Notes: generated by a model from the sequence alone, not told the origin. A DNA stretch of 64,000 nucleotides from Nitrogeniibacter aestuarii (GCF_017309585.1 NZ_CP071321.1:1984001-2048000), one strand, 5' to 3'; counted from the first letter of the stretch, positions 36,826 through 48,972 are shown. Numbers and translations are program-made.

Positions 36826-37680
36826 ATGAGCGAGACGGCAGCCGAGTCGCCCAATCAGGATTTGCCGCTCGCCCCGGTGGAAACACCGGAGCAACTGGCG
36901 GCGGTGGCGCGCCTGTATGGCGAGCCCATGCTCGCTTTTCCGACCGACCTGTATATTCCGCCCGACGCGCTCGAGGTGATCCTCGACGCGTTCGAGGGGC
37001 CACTGGATCTGTTGCTGTACCTGATCCGCAAGGCCAACGTGAATATCCTCGACATCCCCATGGGGCCGCTCACGGCGCAGTACCTGGAATATGTCGAAGC
37101 GATGCGCGAGCACAATCTCGAGCTGGCGGCAGAATATCTGCTCATGGCCGCCATGCTCATCGAGATCAAGTCGCGCATGCTGCTGCCCCGTCCGCCGCGG
37201 GAAATCGAGATCGAGGAAGATCCGCGTGCAGAACTGGTGCGCCGCCTGTTAGACTACGAGCAAATGAAGCTGGCTGCGGCCAAGCTTGACGCCATCCCCC
37301 GCGTCGATCGTGATTTCGAATGGGTCGGGGTGTTTGTGGCAGAGAAGGTCATTGAGCGACAGCCCGAGGTGAGTCTGCATGACCTTCAGTTGGCCTGGTT
37401 GAGGCTTGTTCGCCAGGCAAGATTGACTCAGCATCATCAGATCAAGAAAGAAGCACTCTCGGTGCGCGAGCACATGAGCCGCATTCTGCGCAGTCTGCAG
37501 GGCGGCTCTTATGTGGTGTTCGACACCCTGTTCGACGCCTCTGAAGGGGCGCCGCATCTTGTGGTCAGTTTTCTGGCCGTGCTTGAACTGGTGAAGGAAA
37601 AGCTGGTGCACGTGACCCAGAACACGGCATTTGCGCCCATTTACGTCAAGCTGAACGATGCAGGAACCGAGCACGCCTGA
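36826..37680 (+). CDS. scpA: Segregation and condensation protein A
   Basis: 284 residues from ATG 36826, 22 bases after trpS; the longer open frame that overlaps trpS is not used. ScpA is the kleisin subunit that links the two heads of Smc in chromosome condensation. The kleisin N-terminal block FEGPLDLLLYLIRKANVNIL and YLLMAAMLIEIKSRMLLPRP are typical, and the C-terminal winged-helix part ends at TAFAPIYVKL. It overlaps scpB by 23 bases. Confidence 0.95.
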   Translation: MSETAAESPNQDLPLAPVETPEQLAAVARLYGEPMLAFPTDLYIPPDALEVILDAFEGPLDLLLYLIRKANVNILDIPMGPLTAQYLEYVEAMREHNLELAAEYLLMAAMLIEIKSRMLLPRPPREIEIEEDPRAELVRRLLDYEQMKLAAAKLDAIPRVDRDFEWVGVFVAEKVIERQPEVSLHDLQLAWLRLVRQARLTQHHQIKKEALSVREHMSRILRSLQGGSYVVFDTLFDASEGAPHLVVSFLAVLELVKEKLVHVTQNTAFAPIYVKLNDAGTEHA

Positions 37681-38281
37681 GGCGTACAAGCAGATACTGG
37701 AGGCCGCCTTGCTCAGCGCAAGCGTCCCGCGTCCCGTGTCTGTCCTGAGGCGCCTCTTTATCGAGGATCCCGGACCGGATATGGTTCGCAAGCTGCTCGA
37801 CGAACTGCGTGAGGCCTGGCAGGGGCGAAGTGTTGAACTGGTGCAGACGGCCGGTGGCTGGCGGTTTCAGACCCGTCCGGACATGCAGGTATTTCTCGAC
37901 CGCCTGAAGGACGAGAAACCCCCGAAATATTCACGTGCCGTATTGGAAACGCTGGCGATCATTGCGTATCGCCAGCCCGTAACGCGTGGTGACATTGAAG
38001 AGATCCGTGGGGTCACGGTCTCGACCAATGTCATCAAGACGCTGGAGAGTCGTGGCTGGGTCGATGTTGTCGGCCACCGCGACACGCCGGGAAGACCGGC
38101 TTTGTTGGCGACGACCCGGGGTTTTCTCGAAGACCTGGGGTTGCGCAGTCTCACCGAGCTGCCGCCACTGACCGAAATTGAAAGGATCATGGACCTTGTC
38201 GAACTCCCAGAATCCGACCGAGACGACGGAAGCGACGCCGAAGCCGCGTCGACCGAGACGAACCAAGCCGAAAGCGACTGA
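37658..38281 (+). CDS. scpB: Segregation and condensation protein B
   Basis: 207 residues. It dimerises and binds ScpA within the Smc complex. The two winged-helix domains are visible, with the conserved RAVLETLAIIAYRQPVTRGD and DIEEIRGV, and RPALLATTRGFLEDLGL near the end, followed by an acidic tail. The start lies inside scpA and the end inside rluB, so all three are translationally coupled. Confidence 0.95.
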   Translation: MQEPSTPEAYKQILEAALLSASVPRPVSVLRRLFIEDPGPDMVRKLLDELREAWQGRSVELVQTAGGWRFQTRPDMQVFLDRLKDEKPPKYSRAVLETLAIIAYRQPVTRGDIEEIRGVTVSTNVIKTLESRGWVDVVGHRDTPGRPALLATTRGFLEDLGLRSLTELPPLTEIERIMDLVELPESDRDDGSDAEAASTETNQAESD

Positions 38282-39578
38282 AGGCGCCTCCGCGCCGGAG
38301 GCCGCTGCATCTGCGAAATCCGAAAGCCCGGCGGCGACGGAGGGTGAGGCGCCCAAGCGGCGTCGCAGCAGCCCGCGCCGAAAGAACGGCAAAGCCGCCG
38401 AGCCGGGTGCCGGCCCGAGTGGAGAGCAGGAGGCAGCCCCGGCGCCGGCTCAGGGCGGTGAATCTGCCGGTGAGGGCAAGGGGCGTCGTGGCCGCAACCA
38501 GCGCAAGGCCAAAGGCCGGGGGCAGGATCAGTCCCAAGGGCAGGGGCGTCAGCGCGGTGACCGACAGCCGAGGGACAATGGAAATGCCATGCCGGGCGAC
38601 GGCCGTGGCGGGCAGAAGGGGCGCCGTGGCCAGCGCAACGGTGCGCCGAATGGCGGTCAGGACGCCCAGTCCGGCAATGGCAAGCCGAGAGGTGCCCGTA
38701 AAGAGGGCGGGCGCAAGGATGGCGCGACACGCAATGGCAGCCAGAAAGGTGGTGGTCAGCGTAATGTGCCGGATGCATTCGCCGTGCCCGAGCGCCTTAA
38801 CAAGGCACTGTCGGCCATCGGTGTGGCATCGCGCCGCGATATCGAAGACATGATTATCGCCGGGCGTATCTCGGTCAACGAGATGCCGGCCGGTATTGGA
38901 CAGAAAGTGACGCCGAATGACCGGGTTCGGGTCAACGGCAAGCTGGTTCAGTTGCGCTTCGAAAAGAAAGTGCCGCGCGTGATCATTTATCACAAGCCCG
39001 AGGGCGAAATCGTCTCACGTGACGACCCCGAAGGGCGGGACTCGGTCTTTGACGGTTTGCCCAAGTTGCGTCATGGTCGCTGGATTTCAGTGGGTCGCCT
39101 TGACTACAACACCTCGGGGCTGCTGCTCTTTACCGATGATGGCGCGCTGGCCAACCGTTTGATGCATCCACGCTACGAAATGGAGCGTGAGTATGCGGTG
39201 CGTATCCTGGGTGAGCTGACCGACGAGCAGATCAAGCTGCTGACAAGCGGTGTCGAACTCTCGGATGGTGTCGCCAAGTTCATGAGCCTTGAAGATCGTG
39301 GTGGCGAGGGTGCCAACCATTGGTATCACGTGGTTCTGGCCGAAGGGCGAAACCGGGAGGTGCGCCGTATGTTCGAGGCCATGGAGCTGACCGTGAGCCG
39401 GCTGATGCGGGTCCGCTACGGACCGGTGCTGATGCCCAGCCGCCTCAAGCGCGGACAATACGAAGACCTGGACGAGGTACTTGTATGTCAGCTGGCGGGT
39501 ATTGAGCCAACGGCGAATGCCGCAACGCCGCAGCGCCGCAAGCAGCCGCGCACCAAAGTGAGGAAATCACGTCGATGA
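38196..39578 (+). CDS. rluB: 23S rRNA pseudouridine2605 synthase with a long basic N-terminal extension
   Basis: 460 residues from TTG 38196 (AGGA at 38182-38185 upstream); TTG 38178 is an alternative. The first 190 residues are Lys/Arg/Gly/Gln-rich low complexity, probably a disordered RNA-binding tail. An S4 domain (RLNKALSAIGVASRRDIED) and the RsuA/RluB catalytic domain follow; D303 in GRLDYNTSGLLLFTDDG is the nucleophilic aspartate. The enzyme modifies U2605 near the peptidyl transferase centre. The start overlaps scpB by 86 bases. Confidence 0.92.
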   Translation: MSNSQNPTETTEATPKPRRPRRTKPKATEGASAPEAAASAKSESPAATEGEAPKRRRSSPRRKNGKAAEPGAGPSGEQEAAPAPAQGGESAGEGKGRRGRNQRKAKGRGQDQSQGQGRQRGDRQPRDNGNAMPGDGRGGQKGRRGQRNGAPNGGQDAQSGNGKPRGARKEGGRKDGATRNGSQKGGGQRNVPDAFAVPERLNKALSAIGVASRRDIEDMIIAGRISVNEMPAGIGQKVTPNDRVRVNGKLVQLRFEKKVPRVIIYHKPEGEIVSRDDPEGRDSVFDGLPKLRHGRWISVGRLDYNTSGLLLFTDDGALANRLMHPRYEMEREYAVRILGELTDEQIKLLTSGVELSDGVAKFMSLEDRGGEGANHWYHVVLAEGRNREVRRMFEAMELTVSRLMRVRYGPVLMPSRLKRGQYEDLDEVLVCQLAGIEPTANAATPQRRKQPRTKVRKSRR

Positions 39579-39579
39579 A

Positions 39580-39608
39580 TTGATTGGCGTGGTCGAAATA
39601 GTTATAAT
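39580..39608 (+). promoter_or_regulatory. Sigma-70 promoter of the rimP-nusA-infB operon
   Basis: TTGATT at 39580-39585, a 17-base spacer, and TATAAT at 39603-39608, beginning one base after the rluB stop. A leader of about 100 bases follows before rimP. Confidence 0.85.
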
Positions 39609-39678
39609 TGAACGGTTTTTGGTGGCCCTGCCGAATGGGCGGGGTGCCAAACACCGATTTCCAGTCGAAATTATGGGG

Positions 39679-39702
39679 ATGGGCTTATGCCCATTTTTTT
39701 AT
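39679..39702 (+). terminator. Terminator-like hairpin in the rimP leader (attenuator candidate)
   Basis: ATGGGC-TTAT-GCCCAT followed by a run of seven T, 16 bases upstream of the rimP ATG and downstream of the promoter. It has the form of the known proteobacterial rimP-leader hairpin. Since NusA is encoded in this operon and acts on such hairpins, feedback control by attenuation is likely. Confidence 0.8.
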
Positions 39703-39717
39703 TTTTGGGCGTAAAAA

Positions 39718-40152
39718 ATGGATCTTCACGGTCTGGTTGAGCAAGTGGTGAGTGGTCTCGGGTTTGAGTTGGTGGACTTCGAGACTTCTCCGAGAACGCG
39801 TCTGATGCGCGTGTTCATCGATATTGAACGCGGTATCACCGTTGACGACTGTGCCGCTGTCAGCAACCAGCTTACCCGTGTCTTCGAGGTCGAGAATGTC
39901 GATTACGACCGCCTCGAGGTCTCTTCGCCAGGGCTTGATCGTCCACTCAAGAAAGCGGCCGATTTTGAGCGATTTGCCGGCGAGATGATCCAGTTGCGCA
40001 CCCATCTGCCCATGAACGAAGGAAATCAACGGAATTTTTCAGGGGTGCTGAAAGGCTTCGTGGATGGAAAGGTGGTGCTGTCGCAGTCCGACGGTGACAT
40101 TGAGATTCCGCTCGAGGAAGTTGAAAAAGCACGTCTCGTCCCCCAATTTTGA
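39718..40152 (+). CDS. rimP: Ribosome maturation factor RimP
   Basis: 144 residues. It assists late 30S subunit assembly. Conserved blocks: GFELVDFE, MRVFIDIERGITVDDCAAVS and YDRLEVSSPGLDRPLK. It is the first gene of the operon, with nusA starting 25 bases after its stop. Confidence 0.96.
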   Translation: MDLHGLVEQVVSGLGFELVDFETSPRTRLMRVFIDIERGITVDDCAAVSNQLTRVFEVENVDYDRLEVSSPGLDRPLKKAADFERFAGEMIQLRTHLPMNEGNQRNFSGVLKGFVDGKVVLSQSDGDIEIPLEEVEKARLVPQF

Positions 40153-40177
40153 GCTTCGGTCTGGAGGTCTGAAACAC

Positions 40178-41650
40178 ATGAGCCGCGAAATTCTGCTGCT
40201 TGTCGACGCGTTGGCGCGTGAGAAAAACGTTGAAAAGGATATCGTTTTTGCCGCGCTCGAATCCGCGCTCGCCTCGGCGACCAAGAAGCGTATCCACGAC
40301 GATGCTGACGTCCGCGTGTCCATCGACCGCGAAACCGGCGACTACGAATCCTTCCGTCGCTGGGTGGTGATGGAAGATGCCGAGGTCGAAAACGATGAGG
40401 CCGAAATGGGCATCATCGACGCTCGCGAAGAAGTGCCCGACATCGAACTGGGCGAATACATTGAAGAGGCACTCGAGCCGATCGACTTTGGCCGTATCGG
40501 TGCTCAGGCCGCCAAGCAGGTGATCCTGCAGAAGATTCGTGATGCCGAGCGCGAGCAGGTCTTGAACGACTTCCTCGAACGTAAGGAATTCCTCGTTTCC
40601 GGCAGCATCAAACGCATGGAGCGTGGCAACGCGATCATCGAAGTGGGTCGTCTCGAAGCCGTGCTGCCGCGTGATCAGATGATCCAGAAGGAAAACCTGC
40701 GCGTGGGTGACCGCGTGAAGGCCTACCTGCTGCGCATCGATCGCAACGCGCGCGGTCCGCAGCTGATCCTGTCGCGCACGGCGCCCGAGTTTCTCACCAA
40801 GCTGTTCGAGCTTGAAGTGCCGGAGATCGAAGACGGTCTGCTGGAGATCAAGGCATGCGCCCGCGACCCTGGCCTGCGCGCCAAGATCGCCGTGCAGGCG
40901 CATGACCAGCGGATCGACCCGATCGGTACCTGCGTGGGCCTGCGCGGCTCTCGCGTCACCGCAGTGCGGAACGAGATCAGTGGTGAGCAGATCGACATCA
41001 TCGTCTGGTCGCCGGATCCGGCGGAGTTTGTGGTCGCTGCGCTGCAGCCGGCCGAGGTGACCTCGATCGTCGTCGATGAAGAAACCCACGCCATGGATGT
41101 GGTGGTGGACGAAAACAATCTGGCCATCGCCATCGGGCGTAGTGGTCAGAACGTGAAGCTCGCATCGGAATTGACCGGCTGGTCGATCAACCTGATGAGC
41201 GAGCAGGAGTCGGCCGAACAGGCCGAGCAGGAGCGCGGTGAGCTGCGCAACCTGTTCATGGCGAGGCTGGACGTGGATGAGGAAGTCGCTGACATCCTGA
41301 TCGACGAAGGTTTCACCTCAATGGAAGAAATTGCATACGTCCCGTTGTCTGAAATGCTTGAGATCGAAGCGTTCGACGAAGAGACGGTTGAAGAATTGCG
41401 TAATCGTGCGCGCAACGTGCTGCTGACCGAAGCCATCGTGACGGAAGAGCAGCTTGAGAAGGTGTCTGACGATCTGATCAACCTGGAAGGGATGGAGAAG
41501 GAACTGGCGGCTACGCTGGCGACCCACGGCATCCATACCCGGGACGATCTGGCTGACCTCGCCACCGACGAACTGGTCGAAATGACCGGTCTCGACGAAG
41601 CCAAGGCGGTCGAACTGATCACCGAGGCTCGCGCGCACTGGTTCGAGTAA
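40178..41650 (+). CDS. nusA: Transcription termination/antitermination factor NusA
   Basis: 490 residues from ATG 40178, set by GGAGGT at 40163-40168. Domains in order: NusA N-terminal domain (1-125, binds RNA polymerase), S1 (about 135-200), two KH domains (about 230-345, with CVGLRGSRV and AIGRSGQNVKLA), and two acidic C-terminal repeats (about 365-490, LDVDEEVADILIDEGF and LATHGIHTRDDLADL). It modulates pausing, hairpin-dependent termination and rRNA antitermination. Confidence 0.97.
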   Translation: MSREILLLVDALAREKNVEKDIVFAALESALASATKKRIHDDADVRVSIDRETGDYESFRRWVVMEDAEVENDEAEMGIIDAREEVPDIELGEYIEEALEPIDFGRIGAQAAKQVILQKIRDAEREQVLNDFLERKEFLVSGSIKRMERGNAIIEVGRLEAVLPRDQMIQKENLRVGDRVKAYLLRIDRNARGPQLILSRTAPEFLTKLFELEVPEIEDGLLEIKACARDPGLRAKIAVQAHDQRIDPIGTCVGLRGSRVTAVRNEISGEQIDIIVWSPDPAEFVVAALQPAEVTSIVVDEETHAMDVVVDENNLAIAIGRSGQNVKLASELTGWSINLMSEQESAEQAEQERGELRNLFMARLDVDEEVADILIDEGFTSMEEIAYVPLSEMLEIEAFDEETVEELRNRARNVLLTEAIVTEEQLEKVSDDLINLEGMEKELAATLATHGIHTRDDLADLATDELVEMTGLDEAKAVELITEARAHWFE

Positions 41651-41663
41651 CAGGGGGGATTTA

Positions 41664-44489
<2,826 letters not shown>

Positions 44490-44498
44490 GGACGGCGC

Positions 44499-44888
44499 AT
44501 GGCCCGCGACTTTTCACGCGCGCAGCGTGTCGGTGAGCAGATTCGGCGAGAACTCGCCGAACTGCTCCGTCTTGAAGTCAAAGACCCGCGGGTCGGCTTC
44601 ATCACCTTGACCGACGTCGAGGTCAGTGCCGATTTTGCGCACGCCAAGGTGTTTTTCACCTCGATGACTGGCGACGAGAACCTCGACGAGATTCTCACAG
44701 GACTGCGTCGTGCCTCCGGATTTCTGCGCCGCGAACTCGGGCGCAGGGTCCGGATTCACCAGACGCCGGAACTGCACTGGCATTATGATCCGTCGGTGGA
44801 GCGGGGCGCTGCGCTGTCGGCCTTGATCGACAAGGCGGTGGGAGAGGATCGAGCCCGTCACGGCGACGAGGATGAATCAGAGAGCTGA
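44499..44888 (+). CDS. rbfA: Ribosome-binding factor A
   Basis: 129 residues. Cold-shock-related 30S maturation factor with one KH-like domain; conserved VGEQIRRELAELLRLEVKDP and RVGFITLTDVEVSADFAHAK. It starts nine bases after infB and overlaps truB by 17 bases. Confidence 0.95.
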   Translation: MARDFSRAQRVGEQIRRELAELLRLEVKDPRVGFITLTDVEVSADFAHAKVFFTSMTGDENLDEILTGLRRASGFLRRELGRRVRIHQTPELHWHYDPSVERGAALSALIDKAVGEDRARHGDEDESES

Positions 44889-45789
44889 TCGACCCAAGCC
44901 GCTGAAAGAACGGGTCGATGGCGTGCTCTTGCTGGACAAGCCCTCAGGGCTGAGCTCAAACACGGCGCTTCAGCGTGCCCGTCGAACGCTCGGAGCAGCA
45001 AAGGCCGGCCATACCGGCACGCTGGATCCCCTTGCGACCGGGCTGTTGCCGCTCGCATTTGGTGAGTCGACCAAGTTTTCCCAGAGTCTGCTTGATGCGG
45101 ACAAAGCGTACGAGGCCGTTGTGCGTCTAGGGGTCATGACGACCACGGGCGACAGTGAGGGGGACGTCCTCCAGCAACGAGCGGTCACTTGCACCGCAGC
45201 AGACATCGTCGCCATGGCCGAGCACTTTGTGGGTGACATCGAACAGATGCCGCCCATGTTCTCTGCGCTCAAGCACAAGGGGCGGCCGCTCTACGAGTAC
45301 GCTCGTGAAGGCAAGGACATCGAACGCAAGCGACGCGTCATCACCATCCGCGAACTGACGTGTGTGCCGATCGATCGTGAGTCGTTTCGCATGATAGTCC
45401 GGTGCAGTAAAGGAACCTATGTGCGTACCCTGGCGGAAGATATTGGCGAGGCGCTGGGCTGTGGTGCCCATCTGACCGCCCTCAGGCGCACACAGATCGG
45501 TCGGTTTTGCATTGCAGATGCCGTCTCGCTTGAGTCAGTGGAGGCCCAGGGCCTGTCGGCTCGGCGCCTGTTGTTACCGGTCGATAGCCTGATCGGCGAT
45601 CTGCCTGTGTTGTTGCTTGAGGACGATGCGGCTGCTCGAATCGAACACGGACAGGCTGCAATGCTCACCGGCGTCGCACCCGGCGACTATCGCCTGTATC
45701 ATGTGGAACGTTTTGTGGGCCTTGGCGAGCTCTCTGAAGATGGTACGCTCCGCTCTCGTCGCCTGATCGCCGGCACTCAAGGTGCTTGA
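44872..45789 (+). CDS. truB: tRNA pseudouridine55 synthase
   Basis: 305 residues. It makes pseudouridine 55 in the T loop of tRNAs. The catalytic Asp52 lies in HTGTLDPLATGLLP; LLDKPSGLSSN, KGTYVRTLAEDIG and a C-terminal PUA-like part complete the family pattern. The gene overlaps rbfA and ends the operon. Confidence 0.96.
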   Translation: MNQRADRPKPLKERVDGVLLLDKPSGLSSNTALQRARRTLGAAKAGHTGTLDPLATGLLPLAFGESTKFSQSLLDADKAYEAVVRLGVMTTTGDSEGDVLQQRAVTCTAADIVAMAEHFVGDIEQMPPMFSALKHKGRPLYEYAREGKDIERKRRVITIRELTCVPIDRESFRMIVRCSKGTYVRTLAEDIGEALGCGAHLTALRRTQIGRFCIADAVSLESVEAQGLSARRLLLPVDSLIGDLPVLLLEDDAAARIEHGQAAMLTGVAPGDYRLYHVERFVGLGELSEDGTLRSRRLIAGTQGA

Positions 45790-45817
45790 TTCGACACTGA
45801 AAAAACAGCTCACAAGC

Positions 45818-45846
45818 TTGAGTTTGAAACTTGACGCGAGTATACT
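45818..45846 (+). promoter_or_regulatory. Sigma-70 promoter of rpsO
   Basis: TTGAGT at 45818-45823, 17-base spacer, TATACT at 45841-45846, 43 bases before the rpsO start. Confidence 0.75.
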
Positions 45847-45889
45847 TTCGCGTTTTCCGAAATACCGAACAACGAAAGAGTAAACCTAC

Positions 45890-46159
45890 ATGGCTCTCGA
45901 TAACGCACAAAAAGCGCAGATCGTTGGTGATTACCAGCGTGCGCAGGGCGATACCGGCTCCCCTGAAGTTCAGGTAGCCCTGCTGACCGCCCGCATCAAC
46001 GGTCTGACCGACCACTTCAAGGCCAACGCCAAAGATCACCATTCCCGTCGTGGTCTGCTGAAGATGGTTAGCCAGCGTCGCAAGCTGCTTGACTACCTCA
46101 AGCGCAAGAATGCCGACAGCTACCGCGCTCTGATCGAACGCCTCGGTCTGCGTAAGTAA
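45890..46159 (+). CDS. rpsO: 30S ribosomal protein S15
   Basis: 89 residues, full length. It binds the 16S rRNA central domain and forms bridge B4. GDTGSPEVQVALLTARI and HFKANAKDHHSRRGLL are the conserved RNA-binding parts. Followed by its own terminator and then pnp, the usual order. Confidence 0.98.
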   Translation: MALDNAQKAQIVGDYQRAQGDTGSPEVQVALLTARINGLTDHFKANAKDHHSRRGLLKMVSQRRKLLDYLKRKNADSYRALIERLGLRK

Positions 46160-46213
46160 TACGGATGGCTGTCTCGACGACTGCACCTGCAGCGTCTGCC
46201 AACCATCTCGCGG

Positions 46214-46248
46214 AAGCCGGCGTGTGCCCTTTGGCCACGCCGGCTTTT
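46214..46248 (+). terminator. Terminator after rpsO
   Basis: An 11-bp stem AAGCCGGCGTG / CACGCCGGCTT with an 11-base loop, then TTTTC. It may let part of the transcript pass into pnp. Confidence 0.85.
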
Positions 46249-46349
46249 CGTATGTCCGCGCTTTCTCATGCGCGGTTTTCCGATTTCTTTCTCGACGACT
46301 GAAAATTCCGGCGGTTTTGTGACCCGCCATAGATAGAAAGGATATTCCC

Positions 46350-48455
46350 TTGCCTACCGCATTTAAGAAGACATTCGCGTACGGTGCTCATACCGTGACG
46401 CTCGAGACGGGCGAAGTCGCTCGTCAAGCCAGTGGTGCCGTCATCGTCAATATGGACGATACCGTTGTGTTGGTGACCGTCGTGGCCGCCAAGGAAGCCC
46501 GTGCCGGCCAGGACTTTTTCCCGCTGACGGTCGACTACCAGGAAAAAACCTACTCTGCCGGCAAGATCCCCGGCGGTTTCTTCAAGCGTGAAGGTCGTCC
46601 CTCTGAAAAAGAGATCCTGACCTGCCGCCTGATTGATCGTCCGATCCGTCCGCTGTTCCCGGAAGGTTTCTACAACGAAGTCCAGGTCATCGCGACGGTG
46701 TTGTCCCTGAACCCGGAAATCGATCCGGACATTCCCGCCATGATCGGTGCCTCTGCCGCACTGGCCGTGGCCGGCGTTCCGTTTGATGGTCCGATCGGCG
46801 CGTGCCGCGTTGGTTACATCAATGGTGAGTACGTGCTCAACCCGACCTTGACCCAGCTCGAAGAGAGCCAGCTGAATCTGGTGGTTGCGGGTACCCAGTC
46901 TGCCGTGCTGATGGTCGAATCCGAAGCCCACGAACTGTCTGAAGACGTGATGCTCGGTTCCGTGGTGTTCGGTCACGAGCAGATGCAGGCTGCGATCGAC
47001 GCCATCAATGATCTGGTCGAGCAGGCCGGCAAGCCGGCGTGGGATTGGCAAGCGCCGCCCGCCAACGATGCGCTCATCGCCCGTCTGAACGAAGCCGTTG
47101 CCGCCGATATCGAGGCCGCCTTCAACGTGACCAGCAAGCAGGAACGCACGGCAAAGCTGAGCGAGATCCGCAAGAAGGCCATCGAGCTGGTGTGTGATGG
47201 TGCCGAAGGCGCGCCTTCGGAAAACGAAGTCAAAGACCTGCTGCACGAGATGGAAGCTGCCGTGGTTCGCGGCCGCATCCTGAGCGGCGCGCCGCGTATC
47301 GACGGTCGTGACACCCGCACTGTCCGCCCGATCGAGATCCGCACTGGCGTGCTCCCGCGTACCCACGGTTCGGCCCTGTTCACCCGTGGTGAGACCCAGG
47401 CGCTGGTGGTGGCGACCCTCGGCACCGGCCGTGATGAGCAGATCATCGACGCGCTCGCCGGCGAGTACCGTGACCGTTTCCTGCTGCACTACAACTTTCC
47501 GCCGTTCTCCACCGGTGAAACCGGCCGTGTGGGTTCGCCTAAGCGTCGCGAGATCGGTCACGGCCGTCTGGCCAAGCGAGCGCTGGTCAACATGCTGCCC
47601 AACGCCGAGGATTTCGCCTACACCGTGCGTGTGGTGTCCGAAATCACCGAATCCAACGGCTCAAGCTCGATGGCTTCCGTCTGCGGCGGTTCGCTGGCCA
47701 TGATGGATGCCGGTGTGCCGATGAAGAATCACGTCGCCGGTATCGCCATGGGCCTGATCAAGGATGGCAACCGTTTCGCCGTGCTGACCGACATCCTCGG
47801 TGATGAAGATCACCTGGGTGATATGGATTTCAAGGTGGCCGGTACCGACAGCGGTGTTACCGCGCTGCAGATGGACATCAAGATCCAGGGCATCACGAAG
47901 GAAATCATGCAGGTCGCGCTGGCCCAGGCCAAGGAAGGCCGCATGCACATTCTGGGTCTGATGAAGAGCGCGCTCGACTCCCATCGCGGTGAAGTCTCCG
48001 AATTCGCGCCGCGCATGATTCAGTTGAAGATCAATCCCGAGAAGATCCGCGACGTGATCGGCAAGGGTGGTGCAGTGATCCGTGCCCTGCAGGAAGAGAC
48101 GGGTACCGTGATCGAAATCGAAGACGACGGTTCCGTGACCATCTCGTCCGTGTCCACAGAAGGTGCCAAGGCCGCTCAAGCCAAGATCGAAGAGATCACC
48201 GCTGAAGTGGAAGTGGGCAAGGTGTATCCGGGCAAGGTCGTCAAGATTCTCGACTTCGGTGCGATCGTGAACATCATGCCGGGCCGCGACGGTCTGCTGC
48301 ATGTGTCCCAGATTGCCAAGGAGCGTGTCGAGAAAGTGACCGACTATGTGAACGAAGGTGACGAGTTCCCCGTCAAGGTGCTCGAGACCGACGACCGTGG
48401 TCGCATCAAGCTCAGCCGCAAGGCCCTGCTGACCGAGGAAAGCACCGAAGGCTGA
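46350..48455 (+). CDS. pnp: Polyribonucleotide nucleotidyltransferase (PNPase)
   Basis: 701 residues from TTG 46350, with AGAAAGGA at 46334-46341; no ATG lies nearby. 3'-5' phosphorolytic exoribonuclease and part of the RNA degradosome. Two RNase PH domains (1-220 and 310-545) flank a helical linker, followed by KH (about 555-610, VIGKGGAVIRALQEETG) and S1 (about 620-690, GKVVKILDFGAIVNIMPGRD) domains. Active-site block: MDIKIQGI. A terminator follows the stop. Confidence 0.97.
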   Translation: MPTAFKKTFAYGAHTVTLETGEVARQASGAVIVNMDDTVVLVTVVAAKEARAGQDFFPLTVDYQEKTYSAGKIPGGFFKREGRPSEKEILTCRLIDRPIRPLFPEGFYNEVQVIATVLSLNPEIDPDIPAMIGASAALAVAGVPFDGPIGACRVGYINGEYVLNPTLTQLEESQLNLVVAGTQSAVLMVESEAHELSEDVMLGSVVFGHEQMQAAIDAINDLVEQAGKPAWDWQAPPANDALIARLNEAVAADIEAAFNVTSKQERTAKLSEIRKKAIELVCDGAEGAPSENEVKDLLHEMEAAVVRGRILSGAPRIDGRDTRTVRPIEIRTGVLPRTHGSALFTRGETQALVVATLGTGRDEQIIDALAGEYRDRFLLHYNFPPFSTGETGRVGSPKRREIGHGRLAKRALVNMLPNAEDFAYTVRVVSEITESNGSSSMASVCGGSLAMMDAGVPMKNHVAGIAMGLIKDGNRFAVLTDILGDEDHLGDMDFKVAGTDSGVTALQMDIKIQGITKEIMQVALAQAKEGRMHILGLMKSALDSHRGEVSEFAPRMIQLKINPEKIRDVIGKGGAVIRALQEETGTVIEIEDDGSVTISSVSTEGAKAAQAKIEEITAEVEVGKVYPGKVVKILDFGAIVNIMPGRDGLLHVSQIAKERVEKVTDYVNEGDEFPVKVLETDDRGRIKLSRKALLTEESTEG

Positions 48456-48474
48456 TCCCCGACCGGCAAGCAAC

Positions 48475-48502
48475 AAAAAAGGCACCTACGGGTGCCTTTT
48501 TT
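48475..48502. terminator. Bidirectional terminator between pnp and dksA
   Basis: AAAAAAGGCACC-TACG-GGTGCCTTTTTT, a perfect stem with T runs on both strands, between convergent genes. Confidence 0.93.
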
Positions 48503-48546
48503 GTTGCCCCGTGTCGGTCACACCGTGGCAGGGGCCTGCAGCCTGA

Positions 48547-48972
48547 TTATTTGGCGACCTGACGCTCGCGCATTTCCTCAAGGGTCTTGCAGTCGATGCA
48601 CAGGGTGGCGGTCGGGCGCGCCTCAAGGCGCTTGAGGCCGATCTCGACGCCGCAGCTGTCGCAGTAGCCATATTCGCCCGAGGAGATGCGGCCGAGGGCT
48701 TCATCGATCTTTTTGATCAGCTTGCGCTCGCGGTCGCGGTTGCGAAGTTCCAGTGCAATGTCGGACTCCTGGCTGGCGCGATCGTTGGGATCGGCGAAGT
48801 TGGTTGCCTCGTCCTGCATGGTATGCACCGTGCGCTCGATATCTTCCATCAGCTCGACTTTCACCGAGGAGAGGATCTCACGGAAGTGCTCGAGTTGTTT
48901 CTCGCTCATATACTCCTCGCCCTTGGCGGGCTCATACGGCGGAAACTGCTTGTGCAGAGTATCGTCAGGCAT
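48547..48972 (-). CDS. dksA: RNA polymerase-binding transcription factor DksA
   Basis: 141 residues from ATG 48972; the open frame extends to 49182 but runs into the tRNA region. DksA enters the RNA polymerase secondary channel and works with ppGpp. The coiled coil with its acidic tip DPNDRASQE (about 75-83) and the four-Cys zinc finger (YCDSCG ... LCIDCK) are present. It starts about 140 bases from the divergent tRNA operon. Confidence 0.95.
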   Translation of the reverse strand: MPDDTLHKQFPPYEPAKGEEYMSEKQLEHFREILSSVKVELMEDIERTVHTMQDEATNFADPNDRASQESDIALELRNRDRERKLIKKIDEALGRISSGEYGYCDSCGVEIGLKRLEARPTATLCIDCKTLEEMRERQVAK

